A stretch of DNA of 64,000 nucleotides from Alphaproteobacteria bacterium (GCA_017647405.1 JAGCKR010000060.1:1-64000), one strand, 5' to 3'. Shown: positions 52,867 through 62,807, numbered from the stretch's first letter. Made by a program: numbers and translations. Notes: a model not told the origin generated them from the letters alone.

Positions 52867-55308
52867 TTATGCGTTAACCGTTGGAACAAGAATTTCGCGT
52901 TTTCCGGCAACGTTTGGTTTTGAAATAACGCCTTCGGCTTCCATTCTGTCAATCAAATCAGCTGCTTTGTTATATCCAATACGTAGTTGGCGTTGAACAT
53001 AACTTGTTGAAACTTTTTGATCTCTTAAGATAATAGCAACAGCTTGATCATATAAATCTCCTCCATTTGGAACACTGCCTGAACCGCCGGTGGCACCCAT
53101 TGCCATTGAAGCTTCGGCTTCTGGATCTGTTGTAACAGCATTCAAATATTGAGGTTCGGCCTGCATTTCCCAATGATGAACAACTTGTTCAACATCATGA
53201 TCAGAAACAAAAGGTCCGTGAACACGTTGCGGTTTTTGACCGGCAGGCATAAAGAGCATATCCCCTTTGCCCAATAATCTTTCCGCACCATGCTCATCCA
53301 AAATGGTTCTAGAGTCTGTTTTACTGCGAACCTGGAAGGACATGCGGGAAGGGAAGTTGGATTTAATGGTACCGGTGATAACATCAACACTAGGTCTTTG
53401 TGTTGCTAAAATTAAATGGATACCAACAGCACGAGCCATTTGAGCCAGTCGTTGAATTAAAGGATCCACTTCTTTACCGCATCGTCCCATCAAATCAGCC
53501 ATTTCATCAATGATAATCACAATATAAGGAATAGGTGTTAAATCAAATTCTTGTTCTTCATATATAGGGCGACCTGTTTCCGGATCAAAACCTGTTTGAA
53601 CTCTTCTGGTTAAACTTTGTCCTTCTTGAGCAGCTTGTTTTAATTTTTGATTATATCCTTCAATATTGCGAACGCCTAAATGAGACATGGAGGTATATCT
53701 ATCTTCCATTTCGCGTACAGCCCATTTCAATGCGATGACAACTTTTTCAGGATCAACAACAACAGGTGTTAAAAGGTGCGGTATTCGATTATAGACGGAC
53801 AATTCAACCATTTTTGGATCAACCATGATTAAACGGCATTCTGCCGGCGTAAATTTATAAATCAAAGAAAGAACCATTGTGTTAATAGCAACGGATTTAC
53901 CAGAACCGGTGGTACCTGCAACCAGCAAGTGAGGCATCTTGGCAAGATCGGCAAAAATTGGTGCCCCGCCGATATCTTTTCCTAAAATAAGAGGGAGCGC
54001 GCCGGTATTATTTTTAAATTGTGGATGTTCAATCATTTCTCTGATATAAACGACTTCGCGTTTTAAATTTGGCATTTCAATACCAACAGCATCTGTTCCG
54101 GGAATAACAGCAATACGAACAGAAACAACTCGCATTTTCATGGCAATATCATCGGCAAGTGTGATGATACGTGCACTTTTAATGCCTGCTGCTGGTTGAA
54201 ATTCATAAAGTGTTACAACAGGGCCGGGGTGCGCGGTGATAACTTTTCCGGTGATACTGAATTGTGACAGAACATCTTCAAGTTCCTTGCTTGTTTTGAG
54301 CATCACTTCTTTTGAAAGAGAAGGGGCGTTACTTGATTTAACGGGATCAAGAAGCGTGCTGGAAGGTAATTCAAGGGCTTCTGTTTCTGTTTTAGGAGAA
54401 GGTGTTTCTTCTTTCTTTTCTTCTTTTTCTTTTCGTTTAAATAAGGAAAGAGATTTTTTTTGCGGGGTTGTTTCAAGTGGCTCATCATTATCTTCGCTTG
54501 TTGAAACAGGTGAAAAATCAAATTCATCATCATTGGTAAATGATGGTTCGATTCTTTCTTTAAATTCAGGTTCTTTTTTCTTGAAATTAAATGAAAAAAT
54601 ATTTGTTTTTTTCTCTTTTTCCGTTTGAGGTTCTTCGGTTAGATTTGCAGTCTTATCTTCACTTGTTTGAGACTCAATGCATGTTTCTGTCTGATTTTTA
54701 CCAAAAGAAATTTTTGGCATTGAAATTGTTGGAAGCGAAAAATGAAGTTTATTCACTCGTGGTAATTGAATATTTTTTACAACACTGCCCATCGTTTTTG
54801 AAAGCCCTTTTGAAAATCGAATAAATGGAATATTGATTCCAAATAAAACAAGAGTGATAGCGGTAATAAAGAATAGGGCTTGAATATAAAAAGGAAACAA
54901 AGCGCTTTTTCCAAACCATTCGGTTAAATAAAATCCCATAAATCCGCCACCTTTTGAGGAAAACCATGCGCCGTTTGTTTGGATAAAGGATGGGCCAAGC
55001 GCCCATGCAAATGTTAATAATCCAAGGGTAAACAATAAAAATCTTGTTTTAAATAAATAAGCTCCTTTTAAGAGCAATACGCCGCTTGAAATTAAAAAAA
55101 TCGGGATTAAAAATCCGGTTAAACCGAAATATTGCAAAATTAAATCTGCTGAAATAGCTCCAAATGACCCTAAAACGTTTTGAGTGATTCCTGTGCTTGC
55201 AGTGTTAAAAGAAGGGTCTGCTACATGATAGGAAAAACAAGACACAAAGAAAACACAACCAAGTGAAAATAATAAAATCCCGTTAAAAATTTGAAAAAAA
55301 CGTTTCAT
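52867..55308 (-). CDS. ftsK: DNA translocase FtsK
   Basis: Septum-anchored DNA pump for chromosome segregation. Four to five N-terminal membrane helices (1-165), an acidic Glu/Lys/Ser/Pro linker (about 200-320), the motor with Walker A VAGTTGSGKSVAINTM (about 470) and Walker B YIVIIIDEMADLM, ATQRPSVDVITGTIKSNFPSR, and a C-terminal gamma winged helix (STSYVQRQLRIGYNKAADLIDRME) that reads KOPS. 813 residues is the usual alphaproteobacterial size. lolA follows 14 bp on. Confidence 0.97.
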   Translation of the reverse strand: MKRFFQIFNGILLFSLGCVFFVSCFSYHVADPSFNTASTGITQNVLGSFGAISADLILQYFGLTGFLIPIFLISSGVLLLKGAYLFKTRFLLFTLGLLTFAWALGPSFIQTNGAWFSSKGGGFMGFYLTEWFGKSALFPFYIQALFFITAITLVLFGINIPFIRFSKGLSKTMGSVVKNIQLPRVNKLHFSLPTISMPKISFGKNQTETCIESQTSEDKTANLTEEPQTEKEKKTNIFSFNFKKKEPEFKERIEPSFTNDDEFDFSPVSTSEDNDEPLETTPQKKSLSLFKRKEKEEKKEETPSPKTETEALELPSSTLLDPVKSSNAPSLSKEVMLKTSKELEDVLSQFSITGKVITAHPGPVVTLYEFQPAAGIKSARIITLADDIAMKMRVVSVRIAVIPGTDAVGIEMPNLKREVVYIREMIEHPQFKNNTGALPLILGKDIGGAPIFADLAKMPHLLVAGTTGSGKSVAINTMVLSLIYKFTPAECRLIMVDPKMVELSVYNRIPHLLTPVVVDPEKVVIALKWAVREMEDRYTSMSHLGVRNIEGYNQKLKQAAQEGQSLTRRVQTGFDPETGRPIYEEQEFDLTPIPYIVIIIDEMADLMGRCGKEVDPLIQRLAQMARAVGIHLILATQRPSVDVITGTIKSNFPSRMSFQVRSKTDSRTILDEHGAERLLGKGDMLFMPAGQKPQRVHGPFVSDHDVEQVVHHWEMQAEPQYLNAVTTDPEAEASMAMGATGGSGSVPNGGDLYDQAVAIILRDQKVSTSYVQRQLRIGYNKAADLIDRMEAEGVISKPNVAGKREILVPTVNA

Positions 55309-55496
55309 TGCCTATCCCTATATAATATTAAAGTAGTTCTTTTTTGTTCTATAGCGCGAAATTAAAAAAAATACAACTTTATTTTTAAAAAAAACAGCCT
55401 TTTTTTTCTTTTTATTATATAATTTTTAAAAGCGGAAGAAAGGCTTGACAGGTGATTAAAAATCTGCAATAGTGAGCAAAATGAAAGGAATTTAAA

Positions 55497-56345
55497 ATGC
55501 ATTCAAACTTATTTTTACGCCTTGTTTCGGCTCTTGTATTAGCTCCTATTGTTTTGGGAAGTATTTGGTTTGGTAAGGATTTTTATGTGGATTACTCTAT
55601 TCCGCTTTACTCAATTTTATTGGCAGTGTTTGGGGCAGGATTGGCTTGGGAATGGACTCATATGTTTGATAAAAAAGTTTCTGTTAATACCGTATGGATG
55701 GTTCTTTTTGCCTGCTTGTGCGCGTTTATGACAGAAGCAAATCCGGCTTTCGCACTATGGTTGGCTATTTTGGGAACAACGATTGTTTTTTATAAATCCG
55801 GTTCAAGATTGCTTTATTCTTTGGGGCTTTTATACATTTGTATTCCTTTAATTTCTTTGGGGTATATTTATTATGTGAATGATACGGTCAGTCGTGAAAT
55901 TGTTCTTTGGCTTTTCTTTGTTGTTTGGGCAACGGATATTGGTGGTTATGTTGTTGGTAAATCAGTTGGTGGGCCAAAAATTGCTCCTAAAATCAGTGCA
56001 AAAAAAACATGGTCTGGTTTAATTGGTGGGGCTGTTTTTGCTATGGCAGTTGCCTATGTTTTTGCTCTTTATCTGAATGCTAATAATTATATTACGCCGA
56101 CAAGTGGATTGACATTTGAACAAGTTAAAATGGTTTTGATTTGTTCGGCTGGTATTTTGGCTGTTGTATCACAAGCCGGTGATTTTTTTGAATCATATAT
56201 TAAACGTTCGTTAAATTTAAAAGATTCAAGCAATTTAATTCCGGGACATGGGGGGCTTTTTGATCGGGTAGATGGTTTGTTGTTTGCCTCTGTGTTAACG
56301 GCGGTTATTATTTATTTCTTTAAGGATGGAGGCATGGTTTTTTAA
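55497..56345 (+). CDS. cdsA: Phosphatidate cytidylyltransferase
   Basis: Makes CDP-diacylglycerol, the precursor used by the PssA encoded at 32829. About eight membrane helices in 282 residues and the family signature KRSLNLKDSSNLIPGHGG plus LFDRVDGLL near the C-terminus. TTGACA at 55445-55450 with a poor -10 may be its promoter. uppS, which usually precedes it, is missing. The stop overlaps the rseP start by one base (TAATG). Confidence 0.96.
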   Translation: MHSNLFLRLVSALVLAPIVLGSIWFGKDFYVDYSIPLYSILLAVFGAGLAWEWTHMFDKKVSVNTVWMVLFACLCAFMTEANPAFALWLAILGTTIVFYKSGSRLLYSLGLLYICIPLISLGYIYYVNDTVSREIVLWLFFVVWATDIGGYVVGKSVGGPKIAPKISAKKTWSGLIGGAVFAMAVAYVFALYLNANNYITPTSGLTFEQVKMVLICSAGILAVVSQAGDFFESYIKRSLNLKDSSNLIPGHGGLFDRVDGLLFASVLTAVIIYFFKDGGMVF

Positions 56346-57442
56346 TGTTAACAAGTTTAATTTACATTGCTTCTTTTGTTCTTGTTCTTTCCCTAATAGT
56401 TGTTATTCATGAGGGGGGGCACTTTTTTATGGCCAGATGGTGTGGTGTACATGTAACTGACTTTTCAGTTGGTTTTGGTCGAGAGATTTTTTCTCGTGTA
56501 GATAAAAAAGGAACCCGTTGGAAACTTTGTTTGATTCCTCTTGGCGGTTATGTGAAAATGTTGGGTGATACGGATGCGGCCAGTGCTCAATCTTCTACGG
56601 AAGGGTTAACGGAAGAAGAGAAAAAGAAAGCTTTTTTGACGCAAAAACTTTGGAAAAGAGCTTTGATTATTTTTGCTGGGCCTGGGATGAATTATTTATT
56701 TGCCATTTTATTATTGACAGGTATTTTCTTTTCGGTTGGTGAAGCAAAGTTACAACCGGTTATCGGAACGGTTATTGAAAATTCTCCGGCAGCTGAAGCA
56801 GGAATGCAACCGGGAGACCGATTTGTTGAGATTAATAATCAAAAAGTAAGTGAATTTTCGGATGTTATCCGCTTGGTTCGGTTAACAGAATTTGAAAAAC
56901 CGTTAGATATCCTTTTTGAAAGAGATGGTGTTATGCATCGCCTTTCTTTGAAGCCGCGATATGTGGATGGTTCTGAATATCCGATGATTGGTTTTTCTGC
57001 CTCAGCAGAGCATTTTGAAGCAGCAATGCCGTTATCATTGGGTGCATCGGCTTTAAAAGCGGTTCAGTCTGTTTGGAATATTACGGCGGATACAACGATT
57101 TATTTGGGGCAAGTTTTATTTCAAAACAGAAGTCCGAAAGATATGCGAGGTCCATTAGGAATTGCTGAAATGTCTGGGGATGCTGTTCGTGGGGGTTGGC
57201 TTTCCTTATTGATGTTTATTGTTCAAATTTCAGTTGCTGTTGGATTTATGAATTTATTGCCCATTCCGGTGTTAGATGGGGGGCATTTGGCGTTTTACGC
57301 CGTTGAAGCGGTGAGGGGAAAGCCACTGCCTGACCGTGCTCAAAATGCGTTTTTAGTGGCTGGATTGAGTGTTTTATTAGTGTTGTTGGCATATACAATG
57401 CTTTTGGATGTGCCACGTATTGTACAAAGGATCTTTGGATGA
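56345..57442 (+). CDS. rseP: RIP metalloprotease RseP
   Basis: Site-2 intramembrane protease. HEGGH zinc motif in VVIHEGGHFFMARW (about 22-26), a PDZ domain (PVIGTVIENSPAAEAGMQPGDRFVEIN, 130-210) and the distal FMNLLPIPVLDGGH with the third-ligand Asp. 365 residues with one recognisable PDZ, whereas E. coli RseP has two. dxr, often between cdsA and rseP, is absent. Overlaps bamA by 4 bp. Confidence 0.95.
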   Translation: MLTSLIYIASFVLVLSLIVVIHEGGHFFMARWCGVHVTDFSVGFGREIFSRVDKKGTRWKLCLIPLGGYVKMLGDTDAASAQSSTEGLTEEEKKKAFLTQKLWKRALIIFAGPGMNYLFAILLLTGIFFSVGEAKLQPVIGTVIENSPAAEAGMQPGDRFVEINNQKVSEFSDVIRLVRLTEFEKPLDILFERDGVMHRLSLKPRYVDGSEYPMIGFSASAEHFEAAMPLSLGASALKAVQSVWNITADTTIYLGQVLFQNRSPKDMRGPLGIAEMSGDAVRGGWLSLLMFIVQISVAVGFMNLLPIPVLDGGHLAFYAVEAVRGKPLPDRAQNAFLVAGLSVLLVLLAYTMLLDVPRIVQRIFG

Positions 57443-59712
57443 AAAAAATAGTCAGTTTTTCTTTACTGGTATCTTCAGTTCTTTCAACACCTGCCGGTGC
57501 TGAAATTTTGAAGAATGTTTCAATTGAAGGCACACATCGGTTTGAGCCGGCTTCGATTATGCAAAATTTGAATATCAAACAGGGTCAAAATTTAACTCCT
57601 TATGAGTTGGATAATATTACAAAAACATTATTCGATACAAAATTATTTTCTGATGTTGATGTTCGTATGAATAAGGGGACACTCACAATTCAGGTTCAGG
57701 AAAATCCGATTGTTCGTGAAGTTTATTTTGAAGGAAACGACAAGATGGATGATGATGTGCTGAAAACCGAAATTGAATTGAAACCTCGAACGGTTTATAC
57801 CGCCAGCACCGCTCAATCTGATGCTGACAGATTGTTAACACTTTATAAAAGAAGTGGACGTTTTGGTGCTTCTGTAACGCCAAAAATTATTAAAAAAGAT
57901 CAAAATCGTGTAGATGTGATTTTTGAAATTGAAGAAGGTGCTAAAACAACAATTGAAAAAATCAGTTTTACAGGAAACTCTCGTTTTGATGATGGAACAC
58001 TCAAAGATGTGTTAGTTACAAAGGAAAACGCATGGTATCGTTTCTTTGCTTCAACTGATACATATGATCCGGATCGGTTGAATTATGATAAAGAGATGTT
58101 GCGTCGTTTTTATTTAAAACATGGGTATGTTGATTTTAAAGTTGTGAATGCGGCAGCTGAATTATTGCCGGATAAAACAGGATTCACGTTGACCATTGAT
58201 GTTGATGAAGGTGACAGATATCGTTTTAGCCAGCCACAAATTAAAGTTTCTTTGCCGGCTTATGCTCAAAGAGGTAATAAAGAAGAATTAGTTAAGTTGC
58301 TGTCATTTGAAAAAGGCGAATGGTTTAATGCTGAAAAAATTGATTCAACTGTTGAACAATTAACGGATAAGTTTGCAAACGAAGGGTATGCCTTTGTTGA
58401 AGTGACGCCGGAATTTACGAAAAATGAAAAAGATAAAACCATTCAGGTTGTTTTCAGGGTTCAAGAAGGTGAAAAAGTTTTTGTAAATAAAATTAATATT
58501 CATGGTAACTCACGAACACAAGATAAAGTTATTCGCCGCGAATTCAAGATCAAAGAAGGTGATGCCTTTAATGCTTCAAAATTGCGTCGTTCTCAACAAA
58601 AAGTTGAAGATTTAGATTATTTTGAAAAAGTTGATTTTAAAACAACGCCGGTTTATGGAGATATGTCAAAAACAGATGTTGATGTGACGGTTAGAGAAAA
58701 GTCAACCGGTTCATTCAATGTGGGTGTGGGTTGGTCTTCATATGACGGGATGCTCTTTGAAACAGGGATTGTTGAACGCAATATTTTGGGAACAGGTAAT
58801 ATTATTAATTTAAATGCCATGCTCTCACAAAAAGAAACGCAATATGTTGCCGGTCTTACCAATCCTTATTTCCTTGATTTGCCATTGTTAGCCGGTCTTG
58901 AAATTTTTAGAACAACAAGAGATAACAGTGATTCTTCATCATATAGTTACACCTCATACGGGGCAACAACAAGATTTGGCTGGAACTATACGGATGCTTT
59001 GCGTCAAACGGTTCGTTACACATTGAGAAGAGATGATGTTAATGATATTGATAGTGATGCATCTATTTACATTAAGGAACAAGAAGGGCAGACGACTGTT
59101 TCTTTAATTGGTCAAGATATCAGTTATGATAAACGTGACAGTCGAATTAATCCGACAGAAGGATACTATTTAAATTTGGGAACGGACTATGCCGGTATTG
59201 GTGGGGATACAAAATTTTTCCGTGTAACGGCAACGGCTATTCAATATTTTTCACTTGCGGATGATGTTGTTCTTTCTTTGCGAGGCGATGGGGGACATAT
59301 CTGGGGAACCGGAGGTAAAGATGTTAGAATTAATAACCGTTTCTTCTTAGGTGATTATTCTTTAAGAGGATTTGAATATGGAGGTGTTGGTGCCAGAGAC
59401 CGCGCAACTGATGACGCTTTGGGTGGTAACTGGTATGTAACAGCTTCAACAGAATTAGTCTTTCCGCTTGGTTTACCACGTGAAATCGGTATTAAAGGTA
59501 AAACATTTGTTGATGCCGGTATGATAGGTAAACCAGATGGATATGATGAAAAATACATGGATTACAGCAGCGGGGTTCGTGTGGCTGCCGGTGTGGGTAT
59601 TTTATGGCAATCACCAATGGGGATGATTAATCTTGATTTCTCATTGCCGGTGGTTAAAGAATCTTATGATAAAACACAAGTATTCCGTTTGAACTTTGGG
59701 AAAGGATTTTAA
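57439..59712 (+). CDS. bamA: Outer-membrane protein assembly factor BamA
   Basis: Omp85 insertase. Signal peptide to AGA, five POTRA domains (about 23-415) with repeated phrases such as VREVYFEGNDKMDD and INIHGNSRTQDKVIRREF, then a 16-strand barrel ending in FRLNFGKGF. The loop-6 motif reads SLRGFEYGG in place of VRGF. 757 residues is normal. ATGA overlap with rseP and the skp-like gene 2 bp after the stop show one operon. Confidence 0.97.
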   Translation: MKKIVSFSLLVSSVLSTPAGAEILKNVSIEGTHRFEPASIMQNLNIKQGQNLTPYELDNITKTLFDTKLFSDVDVRMNKGTLTIQVQENPIVREVYFEGNDKMDDDVLKTEIELKPRTVYTASTAQSDADRLLTLYKRSGRFGASVTPKIIKKDQNRVDVIFEIEEGAKTTIEKISFTGNSRFDDGTLKDVLVTKENAWYRFFASTDTYDPDRLNYDKEMLRRFYLKHGYVDFKVVNAAAELLPDKTGFTLTIDVDEGDRYRFSQPQIKVSLPAYAQRGNKEELVKLLSFEKGEWFNAEKIDSTVEQLTDKFANEGYAFVEVTPEFTKNEKDKTIQVVFRVQEGEKVFVNKINIHGNSRTQDKVIRREFKIKEGDAFNASKLRRSQQKVEDLDYFEKVDFKTTPVYGDMSKTDVDVTVREKSTGSFNVGVGWSSYDGMLFETGIVERNILGTGNIINLNAMLSQKETQYVAGLTNPYFLDLPLLAGLEIFRTTRDNSDSSSYSYTSYGATTRFGWNYTDALRQTVRYTLRRDDVNDIDSDASIYIKEQEGQTTVSLIGQDISYDKRDSRINPTEGYYLNLGTDYAGIGGDTKFFRVTATAIQYFSLADDVVLSLRGDGGHIWGTGGKDVRINNRFFLGDYSLRGFEYGGVGARDRATDDALGGNWYVTASTELVFPLGLPREIGIKGKTFVDAGMIGKPDGYDEKYMDYSSGVRVAAGVGILWQSPMGMINLDFSLPVVKESYDKTQVFRLNFGKGF

Positions 59713-59714
59713 AA

Positions 59715-60368
59715 ATGAGTAATATACTTTTAAAAGCAGGTGCTGGTTGTGGTATTGCAGGGTTGTTATTGGCTGGAGCAATGGCTTATGGAACAGTCCC
59801 GTTTAATAATACGTCAGTTGCTGTATTAGATTTGGATCGTGTACAACAAGAAGCTGATGCCTATGAAAAGGTTAAAACCGAAACAGAAAAATATGTCAGT
59901 GCATTAAAAGCTCGTTTTATTGATGAAGAAACGGCATTAGCACAAAAAGGAGCTGATCTTAAAAAGAAAATTGAGGCTGCTGGTGGAAAAACGGCTGGAT
60001 TTGAAAAAGAAATTCAAAAATTAAATCAGGAATTGGTTGAATTTCAACGCAAAGTACGTTTTGAATCCGAATTGATTGCCCGCGCTAAAAATGCTGCTAT
60101 TGCACAAGTGGCACCGATTGCGCAGGCCTCTTTAAAAGAAATCAGTCAAAAGAAAGGCTTGAGTGTGATCTTGCCACGTCCGTATGTTACATATCATACT
60201 GAAAATGTTGATATTACGGATGAATTTATTAAGTTACTTGATGGAAAGAAGATTCAAGTTTCTTATCCGGATCCGGCACAGTTTACAGTTCCGGTTGTGG
60301 CTAATCAAGGCGCTGCGCAACAACAAAGTGCTCAAAAAACAGAAGAAAAACCGACTGAAAGTAAATAA
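59715..60368 (+). CDS. skp: OmpH/Skp-family periplasmic chaperone
   Basis: 217 residues with an N-terminal signal or anchor (GCGIAGLLLAGAMAYG), then AVLDLDRVQQEADAYEKV and a long coiled coil (55-130) as in Skp/OmpH, closing with a beta segment GLSVILPRPYVTYHTENVDITDEFIKLLDG. The last 25 residues are a Gln/Glu/Lys tail. It is expected to hold unfolded outer-membrane proteins for BamA, its operon neighbour. Confidence 0.88.
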   Translation: MSNILLKAGAGCGIAGLLLAGAMAYGTVPFNNTSVAVLDLDRVQQEADAYEKVKTETEKYVSALKARFIDEETALAQKGADLKKKIEAAGGKTAGFEKEIQKLNQELVEFQRKVRFESELIARAKNAAIAQVAPIAQASLKEISQKKGLSVILPRPYVTYHTENVDITDEFIKLLDGKKIQVSYPDPAQFTVPVVANQGAAQQQSAQKTEEKPTESK

Positions 60369-60370
60369 CG

Positions 60371-61393
60371 ATGACAGATACGCGTTTTTTTGATAAAAAA
60401 GAGGGGTTAACATTAGGTGAAATTGCCAAAATCGGGGAGCTTAAGCTCCCTGACGGCGCCTCTTTAGATCGTGTTTTTACGGATGTTGCTTCCATTGATA
60501 AAGCAGGTGAAAATGACGTAACATGGGCTTTTATTCCGGCCATGCGTGAACCTTTAAAGAATACAAAAGCAGGTGCAGTGATTGTGCCTGAAAAATTCTT
60601 AGAATTTGTTCCAGAGGGTGTTTTGCCACTTATTAGTGCTGATCCGCACAGATCTTATGGATTGGTTGCTTCTGCTTTTTATCCAACTGTTGTTGAAAGT
60701 TATATCTCTGATAAAGCTTTTATTCATCCAACAGCAACATTAGGGGATGGATGTCGTGTTGAAGCCGGTGCTTTTATTGGTGAAAATGTTGTTTTAGGTT
60801 CCAGATGTGATATCAGAGCTAATGCCGTTATTGAAAAAGGCGTGCAAATGGGTGATGATTGCATTGTTGGTGCAACAGCAACTGTTTCTCATTGTTTAGC
60901 AGGATCAAAAGTTTATATTTATCCGGGTGCGCATATCGGCCAAGATGGATTTGGTTTTGCTATGTCTGCCAAAGGGCCGGTGAAAGTGCCCCAATTGGGC
61001 CGAGTGATTATCGGAAATGATGTTGAAATTGGTTCGGGAACAACAGTTGATCGTGGTGCTATGGGTGATACGGTGATTGGTGATGGTTGTCGGATTGATA
61101 ATTTAGTTCAGGTTGCCCATAATGTTAAATTAGGACGTTGTTGTGTGATTGTTTCACAGGTTGGTATTGCCGGCAGTTGTGAATTTTCTGATTTTGTTGT
61201 TGCTGGTGGACAGGTTGGTTTTGCCGGTCACTTGAAAATCGGTGCTGGTGCTCAAATTGCAGCGCAGTCCGGTATTATGACGGATGTTGCTCCGGGCTCT
61301 ATTTTGATGGGAAGTCCGGCTGTTTCTCGTGTGGAATTTATGCGACAACAAATTGCCTTGCAACGATTGACAAAGAAGAAAAAAGAAGAATAA
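60371..61393 (+). CDS. lpxD: UDP-3-O-(3-hydroxyacyl)glucosamine N-acyltransferase
   Basis: Third step of lipid A synthesis. N-terminal uridine-binding domain (DRVFTDVASIDKAGENDVTWAF), then hexapeptide left-handed beta helix (120-300) with HIGQDGFGFAMS carrying the catalytic His region and VQVAHNVKLGRCCVIVSQVGIAGS. 340 residues. Confidence 0.97.
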   Translation: MTDTRFFDKKEGLTLGEIAKIGELKLPDGASLDRVFTDVASIDKAGENDVTWAFIPAMREPLKNTKAGAVIVPEKFLEFVPEGVLPLISADPHRSYGLVASAFYPTVVESYISDKAFIHPTATLGDGCRVEAGAFIGENVVLGSRCDIRANAVIEKGVQMGDDCIVGATATVSHCLAGSKVYIYPGAHIGQDGFGFAMSAKGPVKVPQLGRVIIGNDVEIGSGTTVDRGAMGDTVIGDGCRIDNLVQVAHNVKLGRCCVIVSQVGIAGSCEFSDFVVAGGQVGFAGHLKIGAGAQIAAQSGIMTDVAPGSILMGSPAVSRVEFMRQQIALQRLTKKKKEE

Positions 61394-61406
61394 AAGGATA
61401 CTTAAG

Positions 61407-61889
61407 ATGGAAGAAAATAAACAAGAAGAACAAACAAATATTATTGAAGAGATGCGTATTGGCGAAATTTTGAAATTATTGCCACACCGCTATCCGTTTT
61501 TGCTTGTGGATCGTTTGAAAAACGTTGTGCCGGGTGAAAGTGGTATCGGTATTAAAAATGTGACAATGAATGAAGAATTTTTTCAAGGCCATTTCCCGGA
61601 AAATCCGGTGATGCCTGGTGTTCTTCAGATTGAAGCAATGGCTCAAACCGCCGGTATTATTGTTTTAACAGCTTTTCCTGAAGAAGAAAGAAGTGGTAAC
61701 AGTGTTTACTTTATGACGGTTGATGAAGTAAAATTCCGCAAGCCGATTTTACCAGGTGATGTGATTGAATTTTACGTTAAAAAGGAACAGGCTGTTCGTA
61801 ATGTATTTAAATTCCGTGGAGAAGCCAAAGTTGATGGGAAACTTGTTTCTCAAGCAACATTCAGTGCCATGGTTTTTAAAAAGGCATAA
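61407..61889 (+). CDS. fabZ: 3-hydroxyacyl-ACP dehydratase FabZ
   Basis: Hot-dog fold dehydratase of fatty acid elongation; it competes with LpxA/LpxD for 3-hydroxyacyl-ACP. The catalytic His and Glu lie in EEFFQGHFPENPVMPGV and LQIEAMAQTAG. 160 residues with a Glu-rich N-terminal extension of about 15. AAAAGGATAC precedes ATG 61407. Confidence 0.97.
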   Translation: MEENKQEEQTNIIEEMRIGEILKLLPHRYPFLLVDRLKNVVPGESGIGIKNVTMNEEFFQGHFPENPVMPGVLQIEAMAQTAGIIVLTAFPEEERSGNSVYFMTVDEVKFRKPILPGDVIEFYVKKEQAVRNVFKFRGEAKVDGKLVSQATFSAMVFKKA

Positions 61890-61912
61890 AATTTATTACA
61901 AAGGAGTAAAAA

Positions 61913-61975
61913 ATGCGCCCGAAAAGAGAAATCCATTTAAAAGCAATTTCTCAAAAAGAGGCGCTTTTTTTATAA
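61913..61975 (+). CDS. Possible 20-codon leader ORF between fabZ and lpxA
   Basis: ATG 61913 has a textbook AAAGGAG at 61901-61907. The frame is basic (MRPKREIHLKAISQKEALFL) and ends at TAA 61973-61975. The same ribosome site and spacing recurs before lpxA (AAAGGAGTAAAAAT). The ORF covers a hairpin with a T-run. It could be a regulatory leader or a chance ORF. Confidence 0.35.
   Translation: MRPKREIHLKAISQKEALFL
61915..61971 (+). terminator. Attenuator-like hairpin inside the lpx operon
   Basis: Outer stem GCGCC (61915-61919) / GGCGC (61960-61964), internal loop, inner stem GAGAAAT (61926-61932) / ATTTCTC (61946-61952), then seven T. It is weaker than the other terminators here and may allow partial read-through to lpxA-lpxI-lpxB. 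Confidence 0.45.
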
Positions 61976-62009
61976 GCCATTTATCAAAAAAGAATAAAGG
62001 AGTAAAAAT

Positions 62010-62807
62010 ATGGCGAAAATTCATCCAAGTGCGATTGTTCATCCAAATGCTAAATTAGCTGATGATGTTGAAGTCGGCCCATTTTGTGTTGTGGGCGAGC
62101 ATGTTGAAATCGGGGCTGGTTCAAAATTGATGTCTCATGTTGTGATTGATGGGGTTACCAAAATGGGAGAACGGAATACTGTTTATCCGTTTGCTGCGCT
62201 TGGATTATTGGCTCAACATAAACGTTCTAATGCTCCGGATGCTCAATTAATTATTGGTGATGATAACACATTCAGAGAGCACGTGACAGCACATGTTGGT
62301 TCTGATGTGGATAATAAAATCACGATTATCGGAAGCAGAAACCTCTTTTTGGTTGCCTCTCATATTGCTCATGACTGTGTGTTAGGAGATGATATTGTTA
62401 TGAGTAATAACGCCACATTGGCAGGGCATGTTCATGTTGGAAATAAAGCCATTATTGGTGGTTTGGCAGCTGTTTTGCAGTTCACCCGTATTGGGGAAGG
62501 CGCTATGATTGGGGGAATGTGTGGTGTGACAAAGGATATTATCCCTTATGGCCTTATGATGGGTGGAATTCGCCAAGGATTGAGTGGATTGAATTTAATT
62601 GGCCTTCAAAGAGCAGGTGTTGAAAAGAAAGATATTTTAATGATGCAACAAGCTTATAAAACACTTTTTAACAAAGAAGAAGGAACATTGGTTGAGCGGA
62701 TTCAAAAGGTGGAAGAAAATGAAACATGGATGCAAAATCCATTTATTAAGGCTCAAATAGAATTTGTTAAAAACCCATCAAAAAATAACATTTTACAACC
62801 TGATTGA
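62010..62807 (+). CDS. lpxA: UDP-N-acetylglucosamine O-acyltransferase
   Basis: First step of lipid A synthesis. Hexapeptide beta helix (1-190): HPSAIVHPNAKLADDVEVGPFCVVG, NTFREHVTAHVG, HIAHDCVLGDDIVMSNN with the catalytic His, and a helical C-terminal trimer tail. 265 residues. AAAGGAG before ATG 62010; lpxI follows 16 bp on. Confidence 0.97.
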   Translation: MAKIHPSAIVHPNAKLADDVEVGPFCVVGEHVEIGAGSKLMSHVVIDGVTKMGERNTVYPFAALGLLAQHKRSNAPDAQLIIGDDNTFREHVTAHVGSDVDNKITIIGSRNLFLVASHIAHDCVLGDDIVMSNNATLAGHVHVGNKAIIGGLAAVLQFTRIGEGAMIGGMCGVTKDIIPYGLMMGGIRQGLSGLNLIGLQRAGVEKKDILMMQQAYKTLFNKEEGTLVERIQKVEENETWMQNPFIKAQIEFVKNPSKNNILQPD

